This document shows positions 21,291 to 31,589 of a DNA stretch of 64,000 nucleotides, piece by piece (the stretch's first letter is position 1; the number at the start of each line of letters is the position of its first letter). A model generated the notes under the pieces. It had not been told where the DNA came from, searched no databases, and was given only the letters and a program-made list of their open reading frames with translations. This DNA is from Cycas panzhihuaensis. Lineage: Eukaryota > Cycadophyta. Location of the stretch: assembly GCA_023213395.1 (NCBI GenBank), contig CM041465.1, positions 178,629,741 through 178,693,740 on the forward strand, in the 5' to 3' direction. A program made the position numbers and the translations under genes.

Positions 21291-21823
21291 TCATTCCAAT
21301 TGGGGGATGCCCAAGTAGGAAGACGAAAGGTTCCCAAGAGGATACGGGAATGCGGGTTCCGTGGGAGGAACTAGAAAGAAAAGGGAGAAGCCATCTCAAA
21401 TTACCATTCCACCTATGGTTAGAAGAAATGGGAATAGTTTAAGATGGTAGTTTAGGCTCATTTCGGAGCATCGTCCTAGCTAGGGAATGCCCAAATAGGA
21501 GGACAAGGTCCCAAAGGAAATGGAAACACAGGTTCCATGAGAGGAACCAAAATGAGATGAAGAAAAAACCTTAAATTACCATTCTACTCATGGTTGGGAG
21601 AGATGGGAACAATTTAAGATGGTAGTTTAGGCTCATTTCAGAGCATCGTCCTAGCTGGGGGATGCCCAAATAGGAGGACAAGATCCCAAAGGAAATGGGA
21701 ACGTGAGTACTGTGGGAGGAACCAGAATGGAACGGCAGGAGCCATCCTAAGTTGCCATTCCACCCATGGCCGGGAGGAATAGGAACAACTTAAGATGGTA
21801 GTTTAGGCTCATTTCGGAGCATC
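21291..21823. repeat. Three tandem repeats of 175-180 bp
   Basis: Unit starts are near 21291, 21471 and 21646. Each unit contains GGATGCCCAA (or GAATGCCC), AGGAGGACAAGGTCCC-like, GGTTCC, CCATTCCACC, and ends in AAGATGGTAGTTTAGGCTC. The last unit ends near 21823. No open frame runs through. Tandem repeats in 3' regions are known from Tat/Ogre-type elements, which fits the neighbouring gag-protease piece. Confidence 0.9.
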
Positions 21824-22207
21824 AAGAGAGAAAGAGGTGTGGCTAGACCCCATAGGAGTAGGGATAGTCACACGCAGAATAGGAGATAGGTGACGAAGGG
21901 TAGGCCTAGTATGGCTAAACCTACCAGTAAATTCACTATGGTCAGAACTAGAGGAGTGCAACGGACCTGGCATACGATGGATTGTATGGCAAGGTTGCAT
22001 CTAAGTGAGGGTGGATCTAGTCCTAGGTAGGGATCTAGAGCGTGAAGACGAAGTGCCTCTACGAGTGGCTCGTCAGCACGGGTGCCTACGTGAAACCACT
22101 TGGGGAGGCTAATAAGGTGAAACAAGTGGTTAGTTTAGGACCAACAGCTCGGGAGCTAATGTGGCATGAGGAGGAGTAGGAATATCCGATTGAGATATCC
22201 CCCTAGG

Positions 22208-23450
22208 TGCTTATGAAACTAGGGTGACGCATCGAGGAGAGGGCTCATAACCCTCGCTATCTGACTCGGAATCACCCGTGATGGCTAAGTAACTGTAACC
22301 ACCTACACCAATAGGGGCAAACCTAACTTGGTTTGGCTCATGACATGGCATAGGGTTCAACTGATGAAGGTCGGTCTCCCGAAACAAAGGTCCCATAGAA
22401 GGGATAGCCTCCTCAAGATCGCTATCTTCATCATCAAAAATAGCCTGGCAGGCTGGATGAGAGGTGTGAGACAGCATAGGCTCATGGGTGACAACTTTGA
22501 CTTGTCCTTCATGGACAAATTTAAGTTGCCCCCAACACGTAGAGCAGATTGCTCCCATTTGGTCAAGCCATGGTCGGCCCAATAAAAGGTTGTACTCCAC
22601 ATCGATATTAAGTACAACAACTTCGACAGAAATAGTTCTCCCTCCTAAGGTAAGGGAAAAAGAGACTATCCCTAAAGGGGACTTCTCAGTCCCATCATAC
22701 CCTTAGCATTTCCAAGGGACAGACTTAAGGGCTACTATGCCTAGCTCCTTGAGCATACGTGCAAGCATAGCGTTAATAGAAGAGTCATTATCTACAATGG
22801 TCCTCTTTATGATAAAATCAGGAGTGTCAATGGCAATGATGAATGGGTAATGCAAAAGCTTCTCCTACTTACTAGGAGATGGGAGATCTTTGGGATCAAA
22901 TGAGATGACAAGCGGTCCATGGGAGGTAGCACCTGCCGCATAGATAGAAGCATCTTGTTAGCCAAGACCTTTAAGAAGAAGAACACGTTGCTCAGGGTAG
23001 CTTCTCAAGACGTCCATCAAGGACATCCCCGCAGTGATGGTGTGGAGCTCGTCAACGATAGAGAAGGGCTTACCCTTCCCTATGGGTTTGGTAAGCACCC
23101 TTCAAAAATTGTAACGGCCAGGGCGTACGGAAATAGTCTTGGGAAGCACATGGGATTCCGGAAGAGAAGTTTCTGGAAGAGGATCAAGGTGAGATGTGGA
23201 TGAAGAGACACCGACTGCCTCTTTAGCGACTTGAGACTGGGTTAAGGCATATAACGGAGTGGTCTCAAGCAATTGGACAACCTTCTTTCCCTTGTTACGG
23301 GACTGCGAAGGCGAAGGAGAACGGCAGTCAGGGGAGTGCGAAGAGGATGATGAACCTCACGTACCCTTCCCTCTACCATGCAAAGGACGAGAATCAGGGG
23401 ATCTATCCCGATTCTGATTGTTTCTTTGTTGAACATTATGATCACGCTCC
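22208..23450 (-). pseudogene. gag-pro: Tat/Ogre-like gag end and protease
   Basis: A single minus-strand frame runs the whole length. It starts with a basic segment (RNNQNRDRSPDSRP) and a Ser-rich stretch, the end of gag, then a variable linker, then retropepsin: LGRPWLDQMGAICST (22540s) and an active site DNDSSINAML at about 22781-22795 where D-x-G-S is usual. Gly has become Asp, so it should be inactive. The GRPW-x-x-x-x-A-x-x-S-T pattern is typical of plant Tat/Athila-type proteases. Five stops (TGA, TGA, TAA, TAG, TAA) are all explained by C to T, with no frameshift. RT should follow but is missing; beyond the linker come the tandem repeats. Confidence 0.8.
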
Positions 23451-24040
23451 CCATGTTACCTCATTAGGTGTTAAGCAATCCCAACACAAAATCCATATTC
23501 AAGTTCGTTTATGAGTCCTTCAAAACTAGTAATGCCATGTATGGTTCAATATTTTGTAGATGCCCTTTAGTTACCTAATAAATCGTACACTTGACCATAT
23601 ATTTGGTAATATCCTATTTTATCTTTGTCAAAAAATATTTTTCCTCTACCATGGCTATGGCTTTGTTTTAGCTAAAGTGCCTTCTAAGTCCTCCACCATG
23701 CATTTCTCTTATGATGTTATTCCTCATGGACCCAACTCGAATACATAGTTGTTTATCTTTAAACAAATACCCATCTTGCATAAAATAACCATCATACTCA
23801 AGTCCACTTCTATTAACTAAAGGGTTCTTGTAGTATTCCACAACTCTGCTAAAATCAAGATTAGTATTATATAAATCTTTTAAAATATTAAACCTAACCA
23901 CTTCACTTACTGCAATGGTTATTAATGCTACTCTTCTATTTAAGGTGTCAATAACCTGATTTTGTTTACTTGATTTATGCTTTAGGATAAAAGTAAATCC
24001 TTGTAAATATAATACCCATTTTATATGCCCTACATTCAAG
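23451..24040 (-). pseudogene. pol: Gypsy-2 integrase N-terminal part and RNase H end
   Basis: Open over 23668-24039. It starts with the end of RNase H (FTFILKHKSSKQNQVIDTL, the H-x-x-G/S-x-x-N-x-x-A-D-x-L block) and runs into the integrase zinc domain (IIREMHGGGLRRHFS, the H-x-x-x-x-x-x-H part). The core begins with NMDFVLGLLNT and stops at about 23450 against the island. The rest of the core (about 100 residues) is missing; the C-terminal part is at 8519 and below. Confidence 0.8.
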
Positions 24041-25250
24041 GTTTTTTGTGTGTTTACATACCTTAATGTCTAATAGTTTATAAATAAAATAAACACTTTA
24101 TGCACAAGATAATGTTATCAATACCTTAGAGCCTACACAACTGCATAGAATTCTATATCATAAGTAGACTATTTCTTTCTCACCTCATTTGATTTTTCAT
24201 CATAAAAGGATATTGGTCTTCCTTTCTGGCTCAACACATCCCCAATGGCTATATGAGAAGTATTACAATTAACCTCAAACACCTTTTTAAAATTTGGTAT
24301 TGCCAACACATGTGCCTCTGTCACTTTTTGCTTCCTTAGCTTGAAGCTTTTCTCTATTGCCTTATTCCAAACAAACTTCTTTCTCTTAGTATAATATATT
24401 AAAGGAGCAATGATACCACTAAAATTTCTAATAAACTTCCCATAAAATATAGCTAGACTATGAAATCTCCTCATATTTATTACATTCATAGGTGTAGGTC
24501 ATTCAACAATGGCTCTAATTTTCTCATCATCTACTTGTAGCCCATCCTAAAATATTACAAATCCTAAAAATACTAGGCTATTCTACATGATATTACATGT
24601 TATCAAGTCCACATATAGTTTCTCTACTCTCAGTATATCTAACACCACCCTAGATGTAATTCGTATTCCTTAGCTCTACTGTATATTAAAATATCATCAA
24701 AATAGACAACCACAAACTTACCAATATATGGTTATAAGATGGTGTTCATTAACTTTATGAATGTAAATTAGGATACTTGATATCCCAATTTGCATGACTA
24801 GCCATTCATATAATTCATCTATTATTTTAAAGATTGTCTTCTACTCAATTCCTTCCTTAATCTAAATCTAATAATAACCACTTCTTAATCCAATTTCGAT
24901 GAAATAGAATGCACCCACCAAAACAACTAACATGTCATCCATTTGAGGGGTTGGGAACCTATACATGATTATGATTTTATTAATTGCCCTATAATCAACA
25001 CACATCCTCTAAGAGTCATCCTTCTTTAGAGTCAAAAGTGAAAGAGTTGCACATGGGCTTATGCTTTCTGTTATCATCCCTTTCTTTATTAATTCACCAA
25101 CTTGTTAATTTAATTTTTTTTTCTCCTTAAGGCTCAATCTATACATAGATTGATTTGGTAGCATAGACCCTAAAATCAAATCAATCTAATGTTGGATGTC
25201 TCTCTTAGGTGGTAAAACCTCTAGTAGCTCATCAGGCATGATGTCACTAT
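24041..25250 (-). pseudogene. pol: Gypsy-2 reverse transcriptase and RNase H
   Basis: RT palm motif YFDD is at 24693-24704. Downstream, the connection block is open over 24169-24489: SLAIFYGKFIRNFSGIIAPL then FVWNKAIEKSFKLRKQKV and FEVNCNTSHIAIGDVLSQ. Other RT blocks up to 25250 are visible between stops. The sequence is close to Gypsy-1 over the same region, including DTSHI/NTSHI, which supports one family. Confidence 0.85.
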
Positions 25251-25299
25251 ATTCTTGTAACAGTTTGTCTACTTCGTGTGGTATCAATTATATTTCTTC

Positions 25300-25830
25300 A
25301 ATATTTTCAATTTGATTTATTACTGAGGGATAACAAATCCATGTCTCCCTTGCTTCCCTTAGAAATTCCTTAGTAGTTAACATACTCTTTTCCTATTTTC
25401 GTCTTTTATAGATAGTAATATAATTTTCACACCATCTTTTTAAAAGGTGTAAGTATTCTTTTTTCCATTATAATAGACATTCTTATCATACTACCATGGT
25501 CTCTTGAATAATATATTACATGTGTCTATTGGGAGGACTTCATACCACACTTCATCATAATATGTTTGTTCAATAATAAGTTTTACTAAACATCTTCTTT
25601 TAACTATCACCTTACTTCCTTTCTTTATTGAAGAGATTTTATAGGGTGTATGATGCTTTTCATACTATAGTCTTAGTTTTTCTACCATTTTAGTGGACAC
25701 CATATTTTTACAGTTTCCATTATCAATAATAAGCTTACAAATCTTACCTCTTGAAGTGCATCTTGTCTAAAATATATTATTATGTAACTATGATTTATCA
25801 TTGTCATTTGCTTTCCTTTTGTCTTGTGCC
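25300..25830 (-). pseudogene. pro: Gypsy-2 aspartic protease remnant
   Basis: Minus-strand translation gives KLIIDNGNCKNMVSTKMVEK around 25700-25760, the retropepsin active-site block with the catalytic Asp kept (D-N-G). The following PYKIS segment ends in a stop. This is the same protease type as in Gypsy-1. Confidence 0.7.
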
Positions 25831-25899
25831 TGACTTTATTTTAGAGTAATCAAAGTTCTTCTTATCATCAAATTCTTGCTACTATTTGCTACAACTTCT

Positions 25900-27150
25900 A
25901 TAGGTTGTTCTTATTCCTCAACTTGATCCAAGTTTACTCTTGGATGTTCCCTTTGGATTTTTGATTGGTTAAAATAGTAAGAACATTCATAGGCCTTATG
26001 CCCTTCTTCATTACATCTATAATAGACAATAGGCCCCTTAGGTATATTACCCACTCTATCAAAGTTTCTTCCCCTTTAGACTCCTTGGAAACCTCAATCT
26101 CTTGGTTAGTTTCAGAAACCTCTTTGATATTATCTTCCTTGAGTCATAATTTGCCTTTCCATCTCATTAGAGGATTTACCACATCAGTAGTTAAAGCCAC
26201 CCTAGTCTCTAAATGGGGTTAATAGTCCATTCTTCACCATAAATAATTTTTTAGCAGGGTTTCTACCATATCTCTCCTTATCTTTGAAAGTAAATTAGTA
26301 AGCATCTTTAACATTATTAATTCTAAGCATGCTAACTTCATGTTTTATAGAAAATTTTAATCCATTATGTTCCTAATAGTTATCTACTTTTTTTATTTCT
26401 TCATACTCCACCATGATTGATAATTAACAAAATTCAATAGTATAATCTTTGAAACTTATCTCTCTCTCTCAAATTCTAAAAAATTTTAAACAAAGTTTAT
26501 GAGTACATTGAGAGAAATTTCTTTTTGAACTTCTTCACCATCTTACTCCATGTTTAAATTTTATCTTTTTTATTTTTCACTCTCTCTTTCTATAGGTGAT
26601 CCCACCATATCATTGCATAACTTTGTAGTTTGGTGCATGCAAGTTTCATCTTCTTCTCTTCTATCATGCTTTTCTATTCAAAAAAATTCTCTATATTGTT
26701 TAACTAGTCAATCAGGTTTTTAGGCTTCAAACTACCCCCATACTTTGGAATATCAAACTTTATTCTACTATTTTTTTTTTTTAAGTCTTTTAACATCCTC
26801 TCCTCATAAGATGGGAATTCTTGTGGTCTTTCTTCTTCATGCTCCACTCCAATTATTATTTCTATTTCCACATCACTGTCATGCCTCCTTTTATCTTCTC
26901 CATTCCTTATAAGGATCTCTTCCTACCTCAACGCCACCTCTGTAAGCTCTTAAATCCTTATATAAAACTCTTACATGCTTCTATTTAGTTATGCATTCCC
27001 TCTTTTAGCCATCTTGCCTCTCAAGTTATTTACTCTTTTCTTGTAAATATTTTCAATATGCTTCTAATAATTCTCAAATATATTTTAAAAGAAATATTAA
27101 ACTTACTAGTAGTTCATTATAAATATGTTTTCCCTCTCCTCTTAGAGATA
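25900..27150 (-). pseudogene. gag: Gypsy-2 gag remnant
   Basis: A zinc knuckle is readable near 25970-26015 as YYRCNEEGHKAYEC, the CX2CX4HX4C pattern with the first Cys changed to Tyr. Upstream, gag is broken by many stops up to the primer site; a plus-strand open frame at 25965-26222 is its shadow. Length and position agree with Gypsy-1 gag. Confidence 0.65.
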
Positions 27151-27156
27151 ATCCAT

Positions 27157-27168
27157 GCTCTAATATGA
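27157..27168 (-). promoter_or_regulatory. Primer-binding site of Gypsy-2
   Basis: Minus strand reads TCATATTAGAGC followed by ATGG, three changes from TGGTATCAGAGC, at the expected place 5 bases from the LTR. Confidence 0.65.
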
Positions 27169-27173
27169 AATTA

Positions 27174-27658
27174 TGAGATGGAAATCTTTTTAATAACATA
27201 AACATTCAAGTAGAATAATATATTTCAAGAAAAATAGATCCAAGCTATCCACAATAACACTCCTTTTATAAATTTCTAATTTTCCATTCTAAAAACTAAA
27301 AATTAAGTGTCTTTATAATGCATAAGTATGCAAATACATGACCTTTGGCTATGCAAAAATTCTAACTACAATCCCCTAAAATTAGGAGACAAACATGAAG
27401 CAAAAAATCCTTAAATTTAATTATTTTTAATATGTTTTTAAAAATGATTCAAATCATATAAAAATTGACCCATGGATAGTTAAACATGTCACAGGCCTAA
27501 CAAAAACTCTAATAAAGTAAAACTATTCTCCTAACTATGGAAAGTGATACCTACAAATTTTTACAAAAAAAAAAAACCTTAAGCTAAAATTTTAAGCAAC
27601 TAGATGGAATAGTTTGGGATATTTTAGGCTTAAAATTAATTCATGATATTTGTAAACA
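27174..27658 (-). repeat. 5' LTR of Gypsy-2
   Basis: Minus strand begins TGTTTACAAATATC at 27658 and ends in CA at 27174. Its partner is 7175-7651. The 5' LTR lies against the integrase of Gypsy-4, so Gypsy-2 appears to have inserted there. Confidence 0.8.
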
Positions 27659-28060
27659 ATGGTGACTTGAATTTGCACCACTATTATTGCTTATCAAAGG
27701 TAAAATTTCATAGATAGCCTTCTAAGTATTTGTTTACAATGTTTGTTTATTCATTCATTTGCAGATGATATGCTATGCTCATGGACAACTTTATGCCTAC
27801 CATCTTAAATAAGTCTTACTAGAAATTGCTTGTGAATTTTGGGTCACGATCACTAATTATGACCTTGGAAAATCCATGTAAGTGATGTATTTCCTTCATG
27901 AAGACTTTTGTTACCTAGCTTGCTCTAGTCATTGATTGAATCCCCCTAAAATGAGTATAGTTTGTTAGCCAATTAACAACCACAAAAATGACATCCTTAC
28001 CTTCCAATTTTGGTAGGCTTATGATGAAACACATTGAAATTTCTTCCTATTTTTACTGGG
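27659..28060 (-). pseudogene. pol: Gypsy-4 integrase fragment
   Basis: Minus-strand translation gives KVIISDRDPKFTSNF, then KMVGIKLSMSIAYH and VNKYLEGYL, the central part of the integrase core with the second catalytic Asp and the region of the catalytic Glu. Several TAG/TAA stops replace Trp or Gln. It is cut at 27658 by the Gypsy-2 LTR. Confidence 0.75.
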
Positions 28061-28800
28061 CATCTAGTAGAGGCTAAAGTAAGCCTAGACTTTCTATGCT
28101 TTTACTTTTATTTCTCTGACAAGAATTACATTTTGATATAACTTTAAGGATGCTAGGCTTCATTCCTTTCCAAAAATAAAGCTATGTATTTTTCAATAAG
28201 TCTTATCGATCCTTATGTATCCTGCACTTGGAACATAGTGTGCTTCTTCTAGTGGCATCTCCTTCACTTTTGATGAGGTAAGGATAAATATTTTTCCTTT
28301 CCATAAGATTAGCCCTCCTTATAGATTGTACTTGGTATTTCCTTGGTTCCTAATTTCTTCCAATATCTTCCTTGAGATGGGGTCATTCTAGCAGTCCTAT
28401 ATTAAATAACTTGTCCAATTCAAAGTAGCTACTTATATTGGTTATAATGTAATCTTTCCTTTATTCTCCTCAACGACTCGTGATAAAGCATCTACAATTA
28501 CATTTTTATATGGAGTATTGAAATCAAGAGTCTAAAGCTTAATCATCCACTTTTGTTATTCATTAGAGAGTTTCTTTTGGTTGAGAAAATTCTAGAGGCT
28601 ATCGTGATCCATCTTAACCATGAATCTAGTCCTTAATAGGTATTGGTTCCATTGATGGATAGCCTCTATAATTGTGAGTATTTCTTTATTATAGATGTTC
28701 TTGAGTCACTATCTATAGTTCAACTTCTAACTTTCGTATGCTAGCGTTCACTCATTCTAGAGGAGGATTGCTCTTATCCCAGTACCTAATGCATCATATT
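28061..28800 (-). pseudogene. pol: Gypsy-4 RNase H and integrase zinc region, decayed
   Basis: The position between RT and integrase core and scattered residues fit RNase H and the zinc domain, but stops and frame changes leave only short readable pieces. No single diagnostic motif can be given. Confidence 0.4.
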
Positions 28801-29500
28801 CTAAGGTGAAGGGCTAGGCGAAATTAGGAGTCACAACCATTGGAGTGGTGATCATCACCTTCTTTAGATTCTGGAAAGCATCCTCAGTTAAGGGATTCCA
28901 AGTGAATGCATCCTTCTTTATGAGATTGGTTAGGGGCAATGCAATGTGAGCATATCTGTTAATAAATTTCTTGAGAAATTTAGTTGTACCTAGGAAATCT
29001 CTGACCCCTATCACATTCTTGGGAGTGGGCCAATTAGTGATGGCTTAGGCTTTTCTAGGGTCCATATTAATTCCTTCTTATGAGATAATGTATGCAAGAT
29101 ATTCCAGCTCTATTTTAAAGAAAACTAATAAAAACTTCCTTAAGAAGGGTTTGAGTACTGTATTCATCGTATTTTGGAATGTTGTTGAGGCATTAGTTAA
29201 CACAAATGTCACGAATCTGAATTCAAATAGTCCTTTGTGATCGTGGAAAGTTATCTTATGTACATCCTTTGCTTTGATGTGGATCTAGTAGTACCCTTAT
29301 CGAAGATCAATCTTTAAGAAATATTTTGCTCCATATATCTTATCTAGTAAGTTATCTATCCATGGAATGGGATAGTAATTCTTCATAGTGATCTTGTTTA
29401 GTCCCCTATAGTCAACACATATCTTGTAGGTTCTATCATTTTTCCTCTTTAATATGATGGGGGATATAAACAAGCTTGTGTTGTTCATGATATATCCTTA
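28801..29500 (-). pseudogene. pol: Gypsy-4 reverse transcriptase, active site deleted
   Basis: The fingers are open over 29297-29488 (KICVDYRGLNKITMKNYYPI and YFLKIDLR). Then TTFQNTMNTVLKPFL leads into KFLLVFF, after which the YxDD box and about 30 residues are missing and the frame resumes at LEYLAYIIS. The connection block VIGVRDFLGTTKFLKKFI is open at 28814-29014. The active-site Asp pair is thus lost by deletion. Confidence 0.85.
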
Positions 29501-29619
29501 GTGTAGGAGTTCTTTGGTTATTTGCTCTATCTCCTTCTTCAACTAGTAGGGGTGGTGGTAGGGATGAATATTGATTGGTGTCACTCATGGTACTAAGTTA
29601 ATGGCATGCTAACATCCAC

Positions 29620-30240
29620 GGTCAAAGGGAAGACCTAGTAGTGGTTCCTCAAATATTGAACTATATTGGTCTATGACTTCGTGTGCTTCCATCAAAATAT
29701 CTTCAATTATGATCTTGTAGCATGTCATTATGTATGCTTTTGGATTCTTCCTTAGTATCTTCACCATGCAGTGGGATGTTATTAGTTGTATCAGGGGTAT
29801 AGGGGGAGCTTGTAAGGTATAGCGACATCCCTTTCGGTGAAAGCTCATTACCTATGTTTTACAATTTATGACTACATTCCCTAATATTTGCAGCCACTAT
29901 ACTCCTAATACTCCATCCACCCCTCCTACTGGCATGGAAAACATATAGGTGTTTGCTGAGTAATCATCAATTTGAAGGCTTACTTTCTAGTAGTATCCTC
30001 CACACATTATTGATTTTTCGTTCGAAATGAAGACCTAGAAGGCATTGAGCATTTTAATAGGAAGACCTAATGTTTTCATTATTAGTTGATTTATGAAGTT
30101 GAGTACTTCCACTATTAATGAGGATGGTGATAGGTGATCCCTAGATCATCCCCTGGAACCATAGGGTTTGGGGTGTGTTATTTTCTCTTGTGATGACCTA
30201 TAATAATATCTGTACATTCTTGGTGTCCAAATCTAAAAGC
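29620..30240 (-). pseudogene. pro: Gypsy-4 aspartic protease remnant
   Basis: Around 30080-30130 the minus strand reads ITILINSGSTQ, matching the retropepsin block V-D-S-G-S-T with Asp changed to Asn. It continues through decayed residues to the RT. A 79-codon open frame at 29609-29848 covers the linker to RT. Confidence 0.55.
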
Positions 30241-30244
30241 TCCT

Positions 30245-31347
30245 TTATTTTGACCCCCTTCTCTTCTTGTAGGATTTCTTCCATTCCTTGATCTTCTTTA
30301 AAGGTGGTCGTCTCATCATTGTGGGTAATAAAGACCTTCTTTGATTGGTATTAATGGTCCTTGTTCTACTTTCCTCCACATCTAAAACATATTCCCTTTT
30401 AAGATGTTCTTCCCTAGACTTTTCATTTGTTTCATTAGTTCCTCCTCTTATGATGGGAGGATCCACTGTTGTCCCTAACTTGGTCTAATTTGATCTTCAG
30501 CTAGGATTCTAATATAATAGTGAATGATTGTAGCTAGGCCTACATTCTCTAAGTTCAGCTTCAATATTTCTAGTGAGCATGCTCATTTCCTTTAGATTTA
30601 TGGCTCCTATTAGCTTTAAGTAGTACTTGATGGGTCCCTTAAGTCCCCCAGTATATGTTTCAATAATAAGCTCAGTTGGTATTCAATCAATAACCAAGAA
30701 TTAGAGGGCTTAGAAGTGTTTTATGTATGCTTAAACTAATCCCTTCTATTATAATCTGGTGAGCTAAATAAAATAGTTGATATTCCATGAGTCCTCATAT
30801 TGATTTATTAATTCTGCTTTAAGGAGACCCTAAGGGTTAACTACAATGTTCTTCTAAACCTTGCTTCACCAATGGAACCATTGGAGGGCCTTCCCATATA
30901 AATGGAGTAAGGCCACTAAAAATGTGTCCCTATCATCTATGTCATAAATTTAGAAATAGGTCACCATATATAATATCCAACTTCAAATGTCCTTAAATAT
31001 ATCTGAGTCAATTTTTTCTAATATGAACTTTATTCCTTTGAGAACATAGTCTCACTCCTAATTCCTCTGCTTCCTTTATTGGACATTCCTTTGATCTCTC
31101 TATTTGATGAATTGTCTTTGATCTCTAGGTGGTTCTTCTTGTCTTTCCTACTCTTCCTCTTGTTCCTTGGTTTATGCCTCTAATTTTTTGTCCAGACGGC
31201 CCAACATCCCTTGTCCTTACTAAGAATTATTACATGTCCCTTTTAATTTGGTCTAGAGTGCTGTTAATTTAGGCCACTTCGCTATTGAGTGTATCCACAT
31301 GTTTGGATACATCTGCTACCATTTCTAGTGGTTGGTTCACCATTTCA
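30245..31347 (-). pseudogene. gag: Gypsy-4 gag remnant
   Basis: The C-terminal part (30245-30466) is very basic and charged (KKIKEWKKSYKKRRGSK at its end), as in nucleocapsid tails. The N-terminal part contains residues like EMVADVSKHVDTLNSEVA (31260-31330). The frame would enter from 36586 and beyond, where the leader is now separated by Copia-3. Confidence 0.5.
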
Positions 31348-31569
31348 TATTATAAAATGACCAGTGAAATAAAAACAAAATGATTGATTAATTGATTGTT
31401 GAGGAGAAACCTCATGAATGTATATAATTAGGGTTTGTAACTTCTAAGAACTAAATTTTAACCACCACATTGCCTTGTGACACTTATCAGACATATATTT
31501 ATATATTACATTAATGATGGTTCTATTACCTATTTTAATCTTCATATGATAAAACATTATCTTCCAGCA
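31348..31569 (-). repeat. 3' LTR of Copia-3
   Basis: Aligns with 36368-36585 throughout. The right end is CCAGCA, the left end TATTATAAAATGACC (TG lost to TA). Confidence 0.9.
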
Positions 31570-31589
31570 CCCTCTCTTAATGTTTTATC

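Larger units (their letters stand above)
14350..23450. other. GC-richer island with PMD gene, RNase H and gag-protease
   Basis: The segment differs from both flanks: more G+C, more CpG and CAG, few frameshifts. Its left edge cuts the 3' LTR of Copia-1 and its right edge cuts the integrase of Gypsy-2, where the minus frame passes from NT-stop-stop-GNM into the basic end of another gag. No terminal repeat or duplicated flank joins the two edges. It holds three recognisable genes listed separately. It is probably a deleted retroelement that carries a PMD gene, but a rearranged chromosomal fragment is not excluded. Confidence 0.6.
7175..27658 (-). mobile_element. Gypsy-2: Ty3/gypsy element split by later insertions
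   Basis: Two LTR copies in the same orientation lie at 7175-7651 and 27174-27658. Next to the right LTR come a primer-binding site, gag, protease, RT, RNase H and the first part of integrase (27168 down to about 23450). Next to the left LTR is the last part of integrase (8519 down to about 8080). The two integrase pieces fit one protein with roughly 100 residues missing, so I read them as one element opened by Copia-1 and the GC-rich island. The gap was not searched against a database, so the match is inferred. Confidence 0.7.
27659..31347 (-). mobile_element. Gypsy-4: Ty3/gypsy element, main part
   Basis: Minus-strand order from the right: gag (30245-31347), protease (29620-30240), RT (28800-29500), RNase H region, integrase (27659-28060). 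It continues to the right beyond Copia-3 at 36586. The integrase stops at the LTR of Gypsy-2. No continuation was recognised left of 7175. Its protein sequence and primer site differ from Gypsy-1 and Gypsy-2, so it is another family. Confidence 0.8.

Noticed and set aside
7170-27663. Target-site duplication of Gypsy-2
   Set aside because: Bases left of 7175 (ATACA) and right of 27658 (ATGGT) do not match, so no duplication is claimed; boundaries may be off by a few bases or have decayed.
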